Assembly (NCBI GenBank): GCA_020629715.1
Contig: JAHDCU010000007.1
Span: 62,001 to 126,000, forward strand
Length of the DNA: 64,000 nucleotides
Direction: 5' to 3'
DNA from: Saprospiraceae bacterium
GTDB taxonomy: Bacteria; Bacteroidota; Bacteroidia; Chitinophagales; Saprospiraceae
The position numbers and the translations under genes were made by a program. Shown here one piece after another: positions 9,276 through 17,192 of the stretch (positions are counted from its first letter, which is position 1; each line of letters opens with the position of its first letter). The notes under the pieces are model-generated. The model worked only from the letters and a program-made list of their open reading frames with translations, was not told the DNA's origin and did no database searches.

Positions 9276-10118
9276 TTATTGTAGTCTTGATGGATTGTCA
9301 AATATATCCTTGAATCTCATAACATACTCGGGTAAGTACTTAGCAAATAATTCCTGATCATAGAAATAGGCAACTATCAATACGGGCAGAATATCCTGTT
9401 GAGTATAACCAATAGTAGATTCTATCTTTTCTTTCGTGATACCAAGTATCTGAGTGATACCATTCCAATCTTCAATCTTACCATCTGGCCAATCAAATCG
9501 CTGATGAACCTTTGCAAATGCTTCCGCATAAGCATGCATCACAATATTATAGTACTCTTGCCTATTCACAATACCAGGTATCGCATGCTCCATAGAAAGA
9601 ATGATCATACGATCCTCATGTTCTGTTTCTACTGTATGTAAAAACTTCATTCTAGGCGTTGGAAAAGGATGCTTATATAAAAATAGACGATCGTAATCTC
9701 CTATCAAATGATCTTTATGATAGAAGCTTATTCGTACTGCTTGACCTGCAATGACCGCTTTGATATCATGAGGTACGTCATGGTGCTCCGATCCCACGGA
9801 CTTAAACATACGTGCCTCCAAGTAGAGCACAAGTCTGGTCTCAAACCTAATCTTCTCATCAGCAGAAAGGCTTTTGTAAAAAGGATCATATTGCTGTAAC
9901 CATTCTTTTAACTGCTTATCCAATGTAAGAGGATGTCGCTTGATCCACCAATAATCAATCTCTCCATGACCCACATAAATAGCAACTAATACTATAAGAC
10001 AGGGTACCAGACCGTAGACAGCCCATTGAGATCGACCATCAAAGGTATAGAACATAAATACCAACAATGGAATAGCGGCGATGACGGCAAGTACTTTGGA
10101 AAAACTGTGGATTTTCAT
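9276..10118 (-). CDS. MtfA-like (M90 family) protein lacking the zinc motif
   Basis: 280 residues with two hydrophobic segments (about 8-24 and 32-50) followed by a cytosolic MtfA/M90-type domain. Family features: F-Y-K-S-L-S-A-D-E-K-I-R-F-E-T-R-L near 80-96, A-V-I-A-G-Q-A-V near 121-128, and an ending of the form Y-F-Y-D-Q-E-L-F-A-K-Y-L-P. MtfA peptidases bind zinc through H-E-x-x-H; here the matching place reads H-A-Y-A-E (195-199), and the downstream glutamate ligand also appears missing. It may therefore be a non-catalytic relative. Two bases separate it from truA. The family call is moderate; loss of the motif is seen directly. Confidence 0.72.
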   Translation of the reverse strand: MKIHSFSKVLAVIAAIPLLVFMFYTFDGRSQWAVYGLVPCLIVLVAIYVGHGEIDYWWIKRHPLTLDKQLKEWLQQYDPFYKSLSADEKIRFETRLVLYLEARMFKSVGSEHHDVPHDIKAVIAGQAVRISFYHKDHLIGDYDRLFLYKHPFPTPRMKFLHTVETEHEDRMIILSMEHAIPGIVNRQEYYNIVMHAYAEAFAKVHQRFDWPDGKIEDWNGITQILGITKEKIESTIGYTQQDILPVLIVAYFYDQELFAKYLPEYVMRFKDIFDNPSRLQ

Positions 10119-10223
10119 AGTTAAGCCACAATTTTATAAAAAAAATCTAGAATGAGCAGCGTTTTCAAAACTTATCGGGTCTTCCTTTCAAAGGGGTTGA
10201 GAAACCCGTTAAGACTATTTATC

Positions 10224-10231
10224 CAAATATA
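10224..10231 (-). promoter_or_regulatory. Candidate -7 element for the MtfA-like gene
   Basis: On the reverse strand this reads TATATTTG, a fit to TAnnTTTG. It would give a leader of about 100 bases before the MtfA-like start at 10118. No convincing -33 TTG was found at the right distance, and the site overlaps the forward small-RNA candidate. Confidence 0.3.
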
Positions 10232-10233
10232 TG

Positions 10234-10266
10234 ACCCATTGCTAAATGTTAGCAGTGGGTTTTTTT
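10234..10266 (+). terminator. Intrinsic terminator, forward strand
   Basis: An 11-bp stem, ACCCATTGCTA at 10234-10244 with TAGCAGTGGGT at 10250-10260, loop of five bases, then TTTTTT. One pair is U.G on the forward transcript and would be A.C on the reverse, and only the forward side has a U-tract. No forward gene precedes it. Confidence 0.6.
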
Positions 10267-10275
10267 GATATACGG

Positions 10276-10989
10276 CTACACTTCCACCAGTGTCCCTACC
10301 TGCTCTCCTTGTACGATTCTAAGTAGGTTATCTTTCTCGTTGATATCAAACACTACAATAGGTAATTCATTTTCTTGACACAAAGTAAATGCGGTCATAT
10401 CCATTACATTAAGACCCAGGTTGATTGCTTTATTGAACGTAATGTTATCAAACTTAGTCGCGGTAGGATCTTTTTCTGGATCAGCGGTATAGATTCCATC
10501 CACTCTTGTACCTTTTAAGATGACGTCAGCATTGATCTCGTTGGCACGAAGTGCAGCTGCCGAGTCTGTTGTAAAGTAAGGACTACCAGTACCAGCACTA
10601 AAGATTACAACTCTTCCCTTCTCTAAATGCCTTATGGCTCGTCTACGGATGTAGCTCTCTGCGATCTCTCTCATATCTATTGCTGAGATCAGGCGAGAAT
10701 GCACTCCATGTTGCTCAAGGGAAGACTGTAGCGCCATACCATTGATACATGTAGCAAGCATGCCCATATAATCTCCCTGTACTCGCTCTATACCTGAATC
10801 TTTAGCCTGAAGTCCTCTAAATATATTACCACCACCAATCACAATTGCAATCTCTACGTCAAGCTCTTTAAGCTTTTTGATCTGCCAAGCATAATGCTGT
10901 AGCATTTCAGGACTGATACCAAAGCTTTGATCACCCATGAGCGACTCTCCACTCAACTTAAGAAGGACGCGTTTATATTTCAGATTCAT
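10276..10989 (-). CDS. pyrH: UMP kinase
   Basis: 237 residues, the normal length of the hexameric bacterial enzyme. It phosphorylates UMP to UDP with ATP in pyrimidine nucleotide synthesis. Motifs: K-L-S-G-E-S-L-M-G near 11-19, [10 protein letters not shown] near 50-59, the substrate region around G-D-Y-M-G-M-L-A-T near 71-79, and [13 protein letters not shown] near 132-144. It follows tsf, as in many bacteria, but a strong terminator and its own -7 box lie between them, so it can be transcribed separately. Confidence 0.97.
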   Translation of the reverse strand: MNLKYKRVLLKLSGESLMGDQSFGISPEMLQHYAWQIKKLKELDVEIAIVIGGGNIFRGLQAKDSGIERVQGDYMGMLATCINGMALQSSLEQHGVHSRLISAIDMREIAESYIRRRAIRHLEKGRVVIFSAGTGSPYFTTDSAAALRANEINADVILKGTRVDGIYTADPEKDPTATKFDNITFNKAINLGLNVMDMTAFTLCQENELPIVVFDINEKDNLLRIVQGEQVGTLVEV

Positions 10990-11008
10990 ATTATGATTAA
11001 TGTTGATA

Positions 11009-11016
11009 CAAAATTA
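11009..11016 (-). promoter_or_regulatory. Candidate -7 element for pyrH
   Basis: The reverse strand reads TAATTTTG, a fit to TAnnTTTG, 20 bases ahead of the pyrH ATG. It lies just downstream of the tsf terminator, where a separate pyrH promoter would be expected. No clear TTG was seen 20 bases upstream. Confidence 0.4.
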
Positions 11017-11059
11017 ATGCTTAGTTGATGTTTTCCTAGAAAGTCTGTGGAAACTCAAA

Positions 11060-11098
11060 AAAAAGCAAAAAAAAAGAGCAACTAAATAGTTGCTCTTT
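11060..11098 (-). terminator. Intrinsic terminator of the rplM-rpsI-rpsB-tsf operon
   Basis: A perfect 11-bp stem, AAAGAGCAACT at 11073-11083 with its complement at 11088-11098 and a four-base loop. On the reverse strand it is followed by a long T-rich run. It lies 9 bases past the tsf stop. Confidence 0.88.
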
Positions 11099-11106
11099 TA
11101 TAACTC

Positions 11107-11937
11107 TTATCCTAAAGTTACATGCTTAAATTCTGTAACCGTTAGTTCTGGATCTTTAGTCTTAAGATATGCACTTACTGACTGCTTACCATCTTTTACG
11201 AATGCTTGATTTAGTAAAGTATTCTCTTTATAAAACTTATTAAGCTTACCCATGGCAATCTTTTCTAGCATAGCCTCTGGTTTACCTTCTTGTCTTGCAA
11301 CTTCTTTACCGATTTCGATTTCTTTTTCTACTACGGAAGAATCTACGCCATCTTTATCCACTGCAATAGGCTTCATTGCTGCTACCTGCATAGCTACATC
11401 TCTACCTGCGTCAAATATATCGTCACTAGCTTTATTTAATCCTACGATTACGCCAGCCTTGTATCCCATGTGTATATATGGAGCAACCATACTAGCTTCG
11501 ATTTTTTCATAACCAGCCAATTCGATTTTCTCACCTATTACACCTGTTTGCTCGATTACTTTATCGCCTATGGTCATGCCATCTATCATCTGTGCTGCAA
11601 GACCATCCTTGTCAGCTGGTAGAGCAGCTAATGCAATATCGGCAACTTGAGCCGTCAAGTCAACAAAATCTTGATTTTTTGCAACGAAGTCAGTCTCGCA
11701 ACTTAATCTTACTACCACACCTTTAGTGCGGTCATCAGATACCTTAGCGATAACAACTCCTTCCTTTGCTTCTCGGTCAGCTCTTTTAGCACTAAGTTTT
11801 TGACCTTTCTTTCTTAATATTTCCATTGCTGCGTCGATGTCACCGTTCGCTTCTGAAAGCGCTTTTTTACAGTCCATCATACCAGCCCCAGTCTGATCAC
11901 GTAGGGCTTTTACATCTTTAGCTGAAATAGAACTCAT
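11107..11937 (-). CDS. tsf: Elongation factor Ts
   Basis: 276 residues. It is the nucleotide exchange factor that recycles EF-Tu from the GDP to the GTP form. The N-terminal UBA-like domain (1-45) contains V-K-A-L-R-D-Q-T-G-A-G-M-M-D-C-K-K-A-L, and the exchange core contains V-R-L-S-C-E-T-D-F-V-A-K-N near 76-88, both diagnostic. The second half holds the dimerisation part with K-P-I-A-V-D-K-D-G-V and an E-I-G-K-E-V-A-R-Q-E-G-K-P-E motif. It follows rpsB by 52 bases and ends at a strong terminator. Confidence 0.97.
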   Translation of the reverse strand: MSSISAKDVKALRDQTGAGMMDCKKALSEANGDIDAAMEILRKKGQKLSAKRADREAKEGVVIAKVSDDRTKGVVVRLSCETDFVAKNQDFVDLTAQVADIALAALPADKDGLAAQMIDGMTIGDKVIEQTGVIGEKIELAGYEKIEASMVAPYIHMGYKAGVIVGLNKASDDIFDAGRDVAMQVAAMKPIAVDKDGVDSSVVEKEIEIGKEVARQEGKPEAMLEKIAMGKLNKFYKENTLLNQAFVKDGKQSVSAYLKTKDPELTVTEFKHVTLG

Positions 11938-11989
11938 TCCTTATTTATATTGAAAAGGGTTTTACAATTTAGATTTCAAAAAATTACAA

Positions 11990-12715
11990 TTAAGCAGTTG
12001 CTTTGGCTTCTTGCTGAGCTTTAACTTGTTTACGATCTGCAAGACCTTCTTTAATCGCTTCAGCTACATAGCCAGTGATCAAAGAAATAGACTTAGAAGC
12101 ATCATCATTTGCTGGGATAGGGAAATCTACTACTCTAGGATCAGAGTTAGTATCTACCATGGCAAATGTTTTGATGCCAAGTTTTTTGGCTTCCTCAATA
12201 GCAATATGCTCATGATGTACATCAACAATAAACATAGCAGCTGGTATTCTATTCAAGTTAGAGATACCACCAAGTACTTTATCAAGTTTTTGTCGCTCTC
12301 TATCCAAAGTAAGACGCTCTTTTTTAGTCATACTGGTATTGGCAGCATCACCGAGCAGTCTTTCGATGTTATTCATCTTCTTCACTGATTTTCTGATCGT
12401 AGAGAAGTTAGTCATCATACCTCCTAACCATCTTTCCGTAACGAAAGGCATGTTAACAGATTTTGCAGATTCTTTTACGATGTCTTTTGCTTGTTTCTTG
12501 GTAGCGACAAACATGATCTTACGACCAGACTTTGCAATAGATTTTAATGCTGCCGCGGCAGTATCAAGACATTCAGAAGTTCTGTTGAGATCAATGATGT
12601 GGATACCTTTACGCTCCATAAAGATGTATGGAAGCATTTTAGGATTCCATTTTCTTTTCATATGACCGAAGTGAACGCCTGCGTCAAGTAATTCTTTATA
12701 TGTGGGTTTAGACAT
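11990..12715 (-). CDS. rpsB: 30S ribosomal protein S2
   Basis: 241 residues. S2 is added late to the 30S subunit and lies near the Shine-Dalgarno track. The opening L-L-D-A-G-V-H-F-G-H-M-K-R-K-W-N-P-K-M and the middle E-R-W-L-G-G-M-M-T-N-F near 113-123 are family signatures, as is I-A-I-E-E-A-K-K-L-G-I near 172-182. The C-terminus is lysine- and alanine-rich. It lies between rpsI (55 bases upstream) and tsf (52 bases downstream) in one reverse-strand cluster. Confidence 0.97.
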   Translation of the reverse strand: MSKPTYKELLDAGVHFGHMKRKWNPKMLPYIFMERKGIHIIDLNRTSECLDTAAAALKSIAKSGRKIMFVATKKQAKDIVKESAKSVNMPFVTERWLGGMMTNFSTIRKSVKKMNNIERLLGDAANTSMTKKERLTLDRERQKLDKVLGGISNLNRIPAAMFIVDVHHEHIAIEEAKKLGIKTFAMVDTNSDPRVVDFPIPANDDASKSISLITGYVAEAIKEGLADRKQVKAQQEAKATA

Positions 12716-12770
12716 TTCTTTGTGTTATTAGAAGTTCCTAAATAAATAGATAAACAATCGAATAAGTCGA

Positions 12771-13157
12771 TTACCTTTTCGAGAATTGGAAACTCTTTCT
12801 CGCCTTTGGCTTACCGTATTTTTTACGCTCTACCACTCTTGAATCTCGAGTTAAATACTTCTTCTCTTTAAGTGCTTTTCTATTTTCTTCATCGATCTTT
12901 ACCAATGCTCTAGAGATCGCAAGTCTTACCGCCTCAGCTTGACCTTTAAAACCTCCTCCATTGACATTTATTTTAGCATCATATTGCCCTTCAACACCTA
13001 CGGTACGGAATGGATCTTCGATATTGAACTGTGTATGAACTACAGGAAAGTATTCCTTCATAGACTTTCCATTTACTGTAATTTTACCTTTGCCTTCTGT
13101 AAGATATACTCTTGCTACAGAGGCTTTTCTTCTTCCTATTGCGTTAATCATTTCCAT
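12771..13157 (-). CDS. rpsI: 30S ribosomal protein S9
   Basis: 128 residues. S9 lies in the head of the 30S subunit, and its C-terminal tail reaches the P-site tRNA. Signatures: I-G-R-R-K-A-S-V-A-R-V-Y near 7-18, the glycine-rich V-N-G-G-G-F-K-G-Q-A-E-A-V-R near 65-78, and the basic tail ending in S-K-R, whose last arginine contacts tRNA in other bacteria. It starts 6 bases after rplM, the universal rplM-rpsI pair. Confidence 0.97.
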   Translation of the reverse strand: MEMINAIGRRKASVARVYLTEGKGKITVNGKSMKEYFPVVHTQFNIEDPFRTVGVEGQYDAKINVNGGGFKGQAEAVRLAISRALVKIDEENRKALKEKKYLTRDSRVVERKKYGKPKARKSFQFSKR

Positions 13158-13163
13158 ATTCTA

Positions 13164-13604
13164 CTATTTGAGGGCTTTAGGTTGTTGAGCTGCATGAGGG
13201 TGCTCTGCTGCATCGTACACAAATAATTTTTTGTACATCGCTCTTCCAAGTTTAGTTTTTGGAAGCATACCTTTTACAGCATCTTCGATGACCTTGATAG
13301 GTCTTTTATCCAGTTGCTCTTTGGCAGTACGCCTTCTTTGACCTCCAGGATATCCTGTGTAACGGATATATTCTTTTTGATCTAACTTGTTACCAGTAAA
13401 TCTGACTTTATCGGCATTCAATACGATTACGAAATCACCTGTATCTACATGAGGAGTATAGCTAGGCTTGTGTTTGCCTCTCAATACAGTAGCAATCTTA
13501 GTCGCTAGACGACCTACGATCTCTCCTTCTGCATCAACTACGTACCAATCTCTCTTCACCGTTTCCTTCTTGGCAGATTGGGTTTTGTAACTTAATGTAT
13601 TCAC
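13164..13604 (-). CDS. rplM: 50S ribosomal protein L13
   Basis: 146 residues from a GTG start at 13604. L13 is an early-assembling 50S protein. The family core [16 protein letters not shown] and [12 protein letters not shown] are both present, with G-Y-P-G-G-Q-R-R near 95. A frame-open ATG exists at 13652, but homologous proteins begin M-x-T-L-S-Y-K-T, which matches the GTG start, and the -7 promoter box (13650-13657) covers the ATG, so that codon should not be transcribed. First gene of the ribosomal cluster. The leader of about 40 bases can form a small hairpin (AGCG/CGCT), a possible but unproven autoregulatory element. Confidence 0.95.
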   Translation of the reverse strand: MNTLSYKTQSAKKETVKRDWYVVDAEGEIVGRLATKIATVLRGKHKPSYTPHVDTGDFVIVLNADKVRFTGNKLDQKEYIRYTGYPGGQRRRTAKEQLDKRPIKVIEDAVKGMLPKTKLGRAMYKKLFVYDAAEHPHAAQQPKALK

Positions 13605-13649
13605 TTGATCTATTTTATAGTTTTCAAAGCGCTCATCGCTAAGCGGCTG

Positions 13650-13680
13650 CAAATGTATATTTCTATTTTATTGAAAGCAA
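13650..13680 (-). promoter_or_regulatory. Promoter of the rplM-rpsI-rpsB-tsf cluster
   Basis: On the reverse strand TTG (13678-13680), a 20-base spacer and TACATTTG (13650-13657) give a full match to the Bacteroidota TTG-N19-21-TAnnTTTG form. Predicted transcription start is near 13643. Confidence 0.72.
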
Positions 13681-14170
13681 GCTTTTCTATCCAATTTTTT
13701 GAAAATACTTTTCATAACTCCCTGAAAAACAGTAAAAATATCGCATAACTTACGATAACACCTATAAATTAAGGGATGCTATTTAATAAGATTTTTACTT
13801 CAATGCTTACATTTTATCACACCGTAAAAACCATTTTAACATATTGACCATACTCTCCAAGGTGTTATCTATCCAAATTGTGCAGCGCTATTTAACATAA
13901 TAACTAATATATCCTGACCTTTATTTATAGCTAACGATTCGTTTCTGAATTAAACTGACTTAATGAGCAAAAACATAAGAAACTGCCCAAATAAATACGT
14001 ATAACTACGTAATTAGGTACGATTAACTACTATTATTTTCAAACCATTTGTCAGTCGAATACAATACAATAAACTGTTTTACAGTTATTTATCACATTTT
14101 CCTGAATTAAGTATTCAACTTTCAATCACTATTTTCAGATATCCTCTTAGTTCTAAAAATTAATAGTGTA
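13681..14170. other. Gene-free divergent region between rplM and the 14171 locus
   Basis: About 490 A+T-rich bases with no supported ORF, tRNA or terminator. It holds the phased TACGTA sites at 13996-14019 and a short hairpin, AACTGT/ACAGTT, near 14072-14086. The left end is the rplM promoter; the right end must contain the promoter of the forward signalling module, which I could not identify. Confidence 0.6.
13996..14019 (+). promoter_or_regulatory. Phased TACGTA-type half sites, candidate regulator binding site
   Basis: TACGTA occurs at 13996 and again at 14006, one helical turn later. The second copy is the left half of a near-perfect palindrome, TACGTAATTAGGTA (14006-14019), with one base off perfect symmetry. 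It lies about 150 bases ahead of a locus that encodes a LuxR-type response regulator, so autoregulation is a fair guess. No binding data are implied. Confidence 0.35.
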
Positions 14171-14509
14171 ATGGCGAAACCTTTCAAAACATCAGACGGC
14201 TCATGGGTAAGTATCAACGAAGCACGTACTCATATTCAACAATATCAAAATAGTACACAGTTTAAAGCAAATAGTAACGTGAAAGCTATTTTTTATGGAA
14301 AAGACAAACTTGAAAGTCTCTTAGCACAGGATGGCTGTATGGGACTTAGGGCATATTTTGGGCTCAGAACTGAAGACGGGAATGATATACCTACGCTTTA
14401 TTTTGTGGGTTGTGAAAAAGATGGCAACGATATGCTTGAAGCATCTCTTGTGCTAGATCTAGGAAGACCTTGTCCTGATGACTGTCCTCCTAATGTCAAA
14501 CTAGGATAG
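14171..14509 (+). CDS. Small conserved Bacteroidota protein with C-terminal CPDDC motif
   Basis: 112 residues, no signal peptide and no membrane segment, so probably cytoplasmic. It has the pattern I associate with a widespread, unnamed Bacteroidota family: a middle stretch G-C-M-G-L-R-A-Y-F-G-L, then L-Y-F-V-G-C-E-K-D-G-N-D-M, and an ending R-P-C-P-D-D-C-P-P. The four cysteines (at about 57, 78, 98 and 102) could bind metal or be redox-active; this is inference. It is the first gene of a run with a 7-helix membrane protein, a histidine kinase and its regulator, 31 bases ahead of the membrane protein. Function unknown. Confidence 0.78.
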   Translation: MAKPFKTSDGSWVSINEARTHIQQYQNSTQFKANSNVKAIFYGKDKLESLLAQDGCMGLRAYFGLRTEDGNDIPTLYFVGCEKDGNDMLEASLVLDLGRPCPDDCPPNVKLG

Positions 14510-14540
14510 GCATTACATTACCTAAATAAAAAAGAACGGG

Positions 14541-15224
14541 GTGATTTATAATTTGGATTATTCCAGCCAATTAGATTATATTCCATACATGGAATCAATC
14601 TTGGGTACTTGCTTACAGTTTTCCGTAGTTATTCCATTTATCTATGGGATAATACAATGGAAAAAGATAGATCGTTTCTTTAAGTTGATCGTTGTTCTTT
14701 GTGGGATGTCTTTGCTGTTTGATCTAGCTGGCAATTATATCAGAAGTCTAGGAATGTATAATTTACCTGTACTACATACATTCGCAGTGGTTCACATATT
14801 GCTATTGATCAAGATATGGCCTCCATTTTTCAAAAAAAATGGCCCTTTATATCAATGGACAGTACCTCTCGGATATTTTTTGATGATTGTTTTATTTCCA
14901 TGCATTTTTATAATTCATACCACGGCATTTCATATAGTATATATGGTTACTCATTTATACTCCTTATTGCTTGGTTTATTATATTACCTATGGAAGACAC
15001 AGAATATAGGTAATCATATCAACATGCACGAAGCCAAATTTATTCTAGCTTCAGGTCAGATCATGCTTGCATTATGTACGTGTATTCTAGCAGGTACATC
15101 GTTTTTATTTAAAGGTGAGGATTATTATTTAAACTGGATTACACGACAAACATTTTACACCTTGTACTACATCTGTGTTTTATATGCTTTATATTTGAAC
15201 AGCAGAACAAAAAATATATCTTGA
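14541..15224 (+). CDS. Seven-helix integral membrane protein, possible sensor
   Basis: 227 residues from a GTG start; an ATG at 14589 is an alternative. Hydrophobic segments lie near 20-37, 45-63, 75-92, 105-125, 130-150, 165-185 and 200-218, so seven helices are likely. It lacks enzyme motifs. The gene stops 4 bases before a histidine kinase that has only one membrane segment and no obvious sensory domain, so the protein may be the sensing partner. Similar membrane proteins next to NarL-type systems are common in Bacteroidota, as far as I recall. No ligand can be proposed. Confidence 0.75.
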   Translation: MIYNLDYSSQLDYIPYMESILGTCLQFSVVIPFIYGIIQWKKIDRFFKLIVVLCGMSLLFDLAGNYIRSLGMYNLPVLHTFAVVHILLLIKIWPPFFKKNGPLYQWTVPLGYFLMIVLFPCIFIIHTTAFHIVYMVTHLYSLLLGLLYYLWKTQNIGNHINMHEAKFILASGQIMLALCTCILAGTSFLFKGEDYYLNWITRQTFYTLYYICVLYALYLNSRTKNIS

Positions 15225-15228
15225 TCTT

Positions 15229-15993
15229 ATGTCACTGATTGTTGTCATATTGATAAGTGTAATTCTGCTGTTATTCTTTGGAGTGTTTCTGCTTTTTATC
15301 ATCAGGTATACTCGAAACATTATTAGCCACAACAAACAGCTATATCAAGTAGAACTTGAAAAAGAAATCTTCAAAAGAACTGAAATCATCAAAACGCAAG
15401 AAGCGGAGATACGGCGCATAGGTAATAACATTCATGATGATATAGGACCTACTCTTATGGCCATCAAAATGAAGACTAATCGGTTACTAAAAACAATAGG
15501 GCAAGAAAAAGAAAAACATCAAGAACTGCTTAATATGATACAAACTTGTATCAAAGATGTGAGGGGAATTTCACATAGTCTATATCCACAAACACTTGAG
15601 TCGCTAGGACTTAAGGATGCCATTACTGATCTTACAGAAAGAATCAATAATGACGCTAAAATCCGAGTCAATTATGAATTTAAATATGCCTTCGGATATT
15701 TACCCCCAGCATCAGAATTAGCGCTTTACAGAATAATTCAAGAATTTTGTAACAATGCGATTAAGCATAGCAAATGCGAAAAAATAAGTATTTTACTAGA
15801 CCGATCAGATAATTTCCATTGTATCAAATTATGCGATAATGGTATTGGTTTTGATACACAATCAAAAGAGGAAGGATTAGGTATACGGAGTATGAGAATG
15901 AGAGCAGAACTTGGAGAGTTTAGCTTCTCATTGACTAGTAATCAAAATGGAACTACCTTAGAATTAAAATCAAAATTTCTTCATGAACGCTAG
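15229..15993 (+). CDS. Sensor histidine kinase, NarX/HisKA_3 type
   Basis: 254 residues. One membrane segment (about 5-25), a short coiled linker, then the HisKA_3 phosphoacceptor block I-G-N-N-I-H-D-D-I-G-P with the histidine near residue 70, followed by the L-Y-P-Q-T-L-E-S-L-G-L stretch typical of the class. The HATPase domain has the N-box E-F-C-N-N-A-I-K-H-S near 170-180 and the G-box D-N-G-I-G-F-D near 201-207. No periplasmic sensor domain is present, so input likely comes from a partner. It overlaps the regulator gene by 11 bases, which points to tight co-translation. Confidence 0.92.
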   Translation: MSLIVVILISVILLLFFGVFLLFIIRYTRNIISHNKQLYQVELEKEIFKRTEIIKTQEAEIRRIGNNIHDDIGPTLMAIKMKTNRLLKTIGQEKEKHQELLNMIQTCIKDVRGISHSLYPQTLESLGLKDAITDLTERINNDAKIRVNYEFKYAFGYLPPASELALYRIIQEFCNNAIKHSKCEKISILLDRSDNFHCIKLCDNGIGFDTQSKEEGLGIRSMRMRAELGEFSFSLTSNQNGTTLELKSKFLHER

Positions 15994-16627
15994 AGATATA
16001 AAAATTGGGATACTAGATGATCATAAATTATTTAGATCGGGTATATGTGAATTAATCAAAGATGAAGAAGGATTTGATGTACTGATATCGGCTGACACAA
16101 GACAAGAACTCTTGTCAAAGCTTAAAAAGATAGAAATTGACATATTACTTTTGGATATTCGACTTAAAGATGATAGAGGAGATGATGTGCTGGTAGAAGT
16201 GAAAAAATTATATCCAAGTACTAAGGTAGTCATGCTCACGATGCATAGCGAAAATAGCTTTCTCATCAAGATGGTCAAGCATGGAGCAGATGGTTATTTA
16301 GTAAAAGATAGTGAACCCGAAGAACTTATTAAGACCCTTAAAAACGTGTATACCTACGGCAAACACTTTAGCTCTTTGACAACTGGTAAAATTATCAAAG
16401 GCATGCAAAAGGAAGAGCTGAAAATCAAAAATGGAGAATATCTTAAACCTTACGAGATCAAGGTGATCAAATATTTAAGTGAAGGAAAAACGGCTGAAGA
16501 AATCGGACTCATCATGCATAAAAGCCCAAGAACAGTGGAGGGCTACAAGCAAAAGCTCCTTGAAAAAACCAAGACTAAAAACACCGCAGAATTGATCTCT
16601 TGGGGATATAAAGATGGCTGCCTTTGA
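15983..16627 (+). CDS. LuxR/NarL-family response regulator
   Basis: 214 residues. The receiver domain (about 5-125) has the acidic pair D12-D13, the phosphorylation site Asp58 in L-L-L-D-I-R-L, and the conserved Lys near 107 in V-K-D-S-E-P. The LuxR-type helix-turn-helix (about 148-210) reads L-S-E-G-K-T-A-E-E-I-G then S-P-R-T-V-E-G-Y-K-Q-K-L. It is the output partner of the overlapping kinase. Phased TACGTA sites ahead of the locus are candidate targets. No terminator was found before the convergent gene at 16643. Confidence 0.94.
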   Translation: MNARDIKIGILDDHKLFRSGICELIKDEEGFDVLISADTRQELLSKLKKIEIDILLLDIRLKDDRGDDVLVEVKKLYPSTKVVMLTMHSENSFLIKMVKHGADGYLVKDSEPEELIKTLKNVYTYGKHFSSLTTGKIIKGMQKEELKIKNGEYLKPYEIKVIKYLSEGKTAEEIGLIMHKSPRTVEGYKQKLLEKTKTKNTAELISWGYKDGCL

Positions 16628-16642
16628 GTCAAATTCAATTAT

Positions 16643-17140
16643 TTATTCTCGCTCAAAAATAACTTGTACCCCATCGACTGGAGTATTATCAAAAAACATA
16701 TACTGAGAGCAAAAAACCTCTTGCTGTAAGACGAAATGACTAGGCTCTGTGTATAGTAGCCAAGTGGTAGAACCAAAAATATCTGTGGACTCTACAATAT
16801 TCCAGGTAAAATCTACATTTTCTTCAATATTACCTGACTCCAATCTTTCGAAATATTCAAGTCTACCCGTACCATCGTCATTTAAATCTACACCTGCCTC
16901 GACATCACCAAAAGGAATACAGAAACCGCAGTCTATGTAAATCAACTCCCAGCAACCTACAATTTCATCAAGAATATCACCACGCTCAAAATATCGATCT
17001 TCATAACATTCATCTTTTACATCATCAACATCTCCAACATCCAAATACGATGGGTCGCTACAGGATGACATAAACATCGACAAAATACTAAGAAACATAA
17101 GGATATAGATCAACTTGCTATTCATTGGTATAGTTTCCAA
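16643..17140 (-). CDS. Putative lipocalin-like lipoprotein
   Basis: 165 residues, or 160 if the second ATG at 17125 is used, which gives a more regular signal peptide. Lipobox M-S-S-C follows a hydrophobic stretch, so the mature protein is likely lipid-anchored. The mature part contains E-I-V-G-C-W-E-L-I-Y-I, an N-D-D-G-T-G-R-L-E-Y-F turn and F-T-W-N-I, the order seen in small lipocalin-like Bacteroidota lipoproteins. It has several further cysteines. It converges on the LuxR-type regulator. Function unknown. Confidence 0.68.
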   Translation of the reverse strand: METIPMNSKLIYILMFLSILSMFMSSCSDPSYLDVGDVDDVKDECYEDRYFERGDILDEIVGCWELIYIDCGFCIPFGDVEAGVDLNDDGTGRLEYFERLESGNIEENVDFTWNIVESTDIFGSTTWLLYTEPSHFVLQQEVFCSQYMFFDNTPVDGVQVIFERE

Positions 17141-17192
17141 ATAAAACGGCTTCCACGGATAAATTGTAACTACCTATACTCTTAAAAAACTA

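Larger units (their letters stand above)
10150..10266 (+). ncRNA. Candidate small RNA ending in an intrinsic terminator
   Basis: This forward-strand stretch has no ORF, yet ends in a strong hairpin plus six T (10234-10266). Upstream of it, GGGTT (10194-10198), a GAGA tetraloop of the GNRA type, and AACCC (10203-10207) form a second hairpin, and GTCTT pairs with AAGAC around it. The terminator contains one U.G pair that would be an A.C mismatch on the reverse strand, so a forward transcript is favoured. No clear forward promoter was found and the 5' end is a guess. It could also be a regulatory leader of the reverse-strand gene. Confidence 0.35.

Noticed and set aside
12011-12388. 125-residue forward open frame opposite rpsB
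   Set aside because: Antisense to a certain ribosomal gene; no family match.
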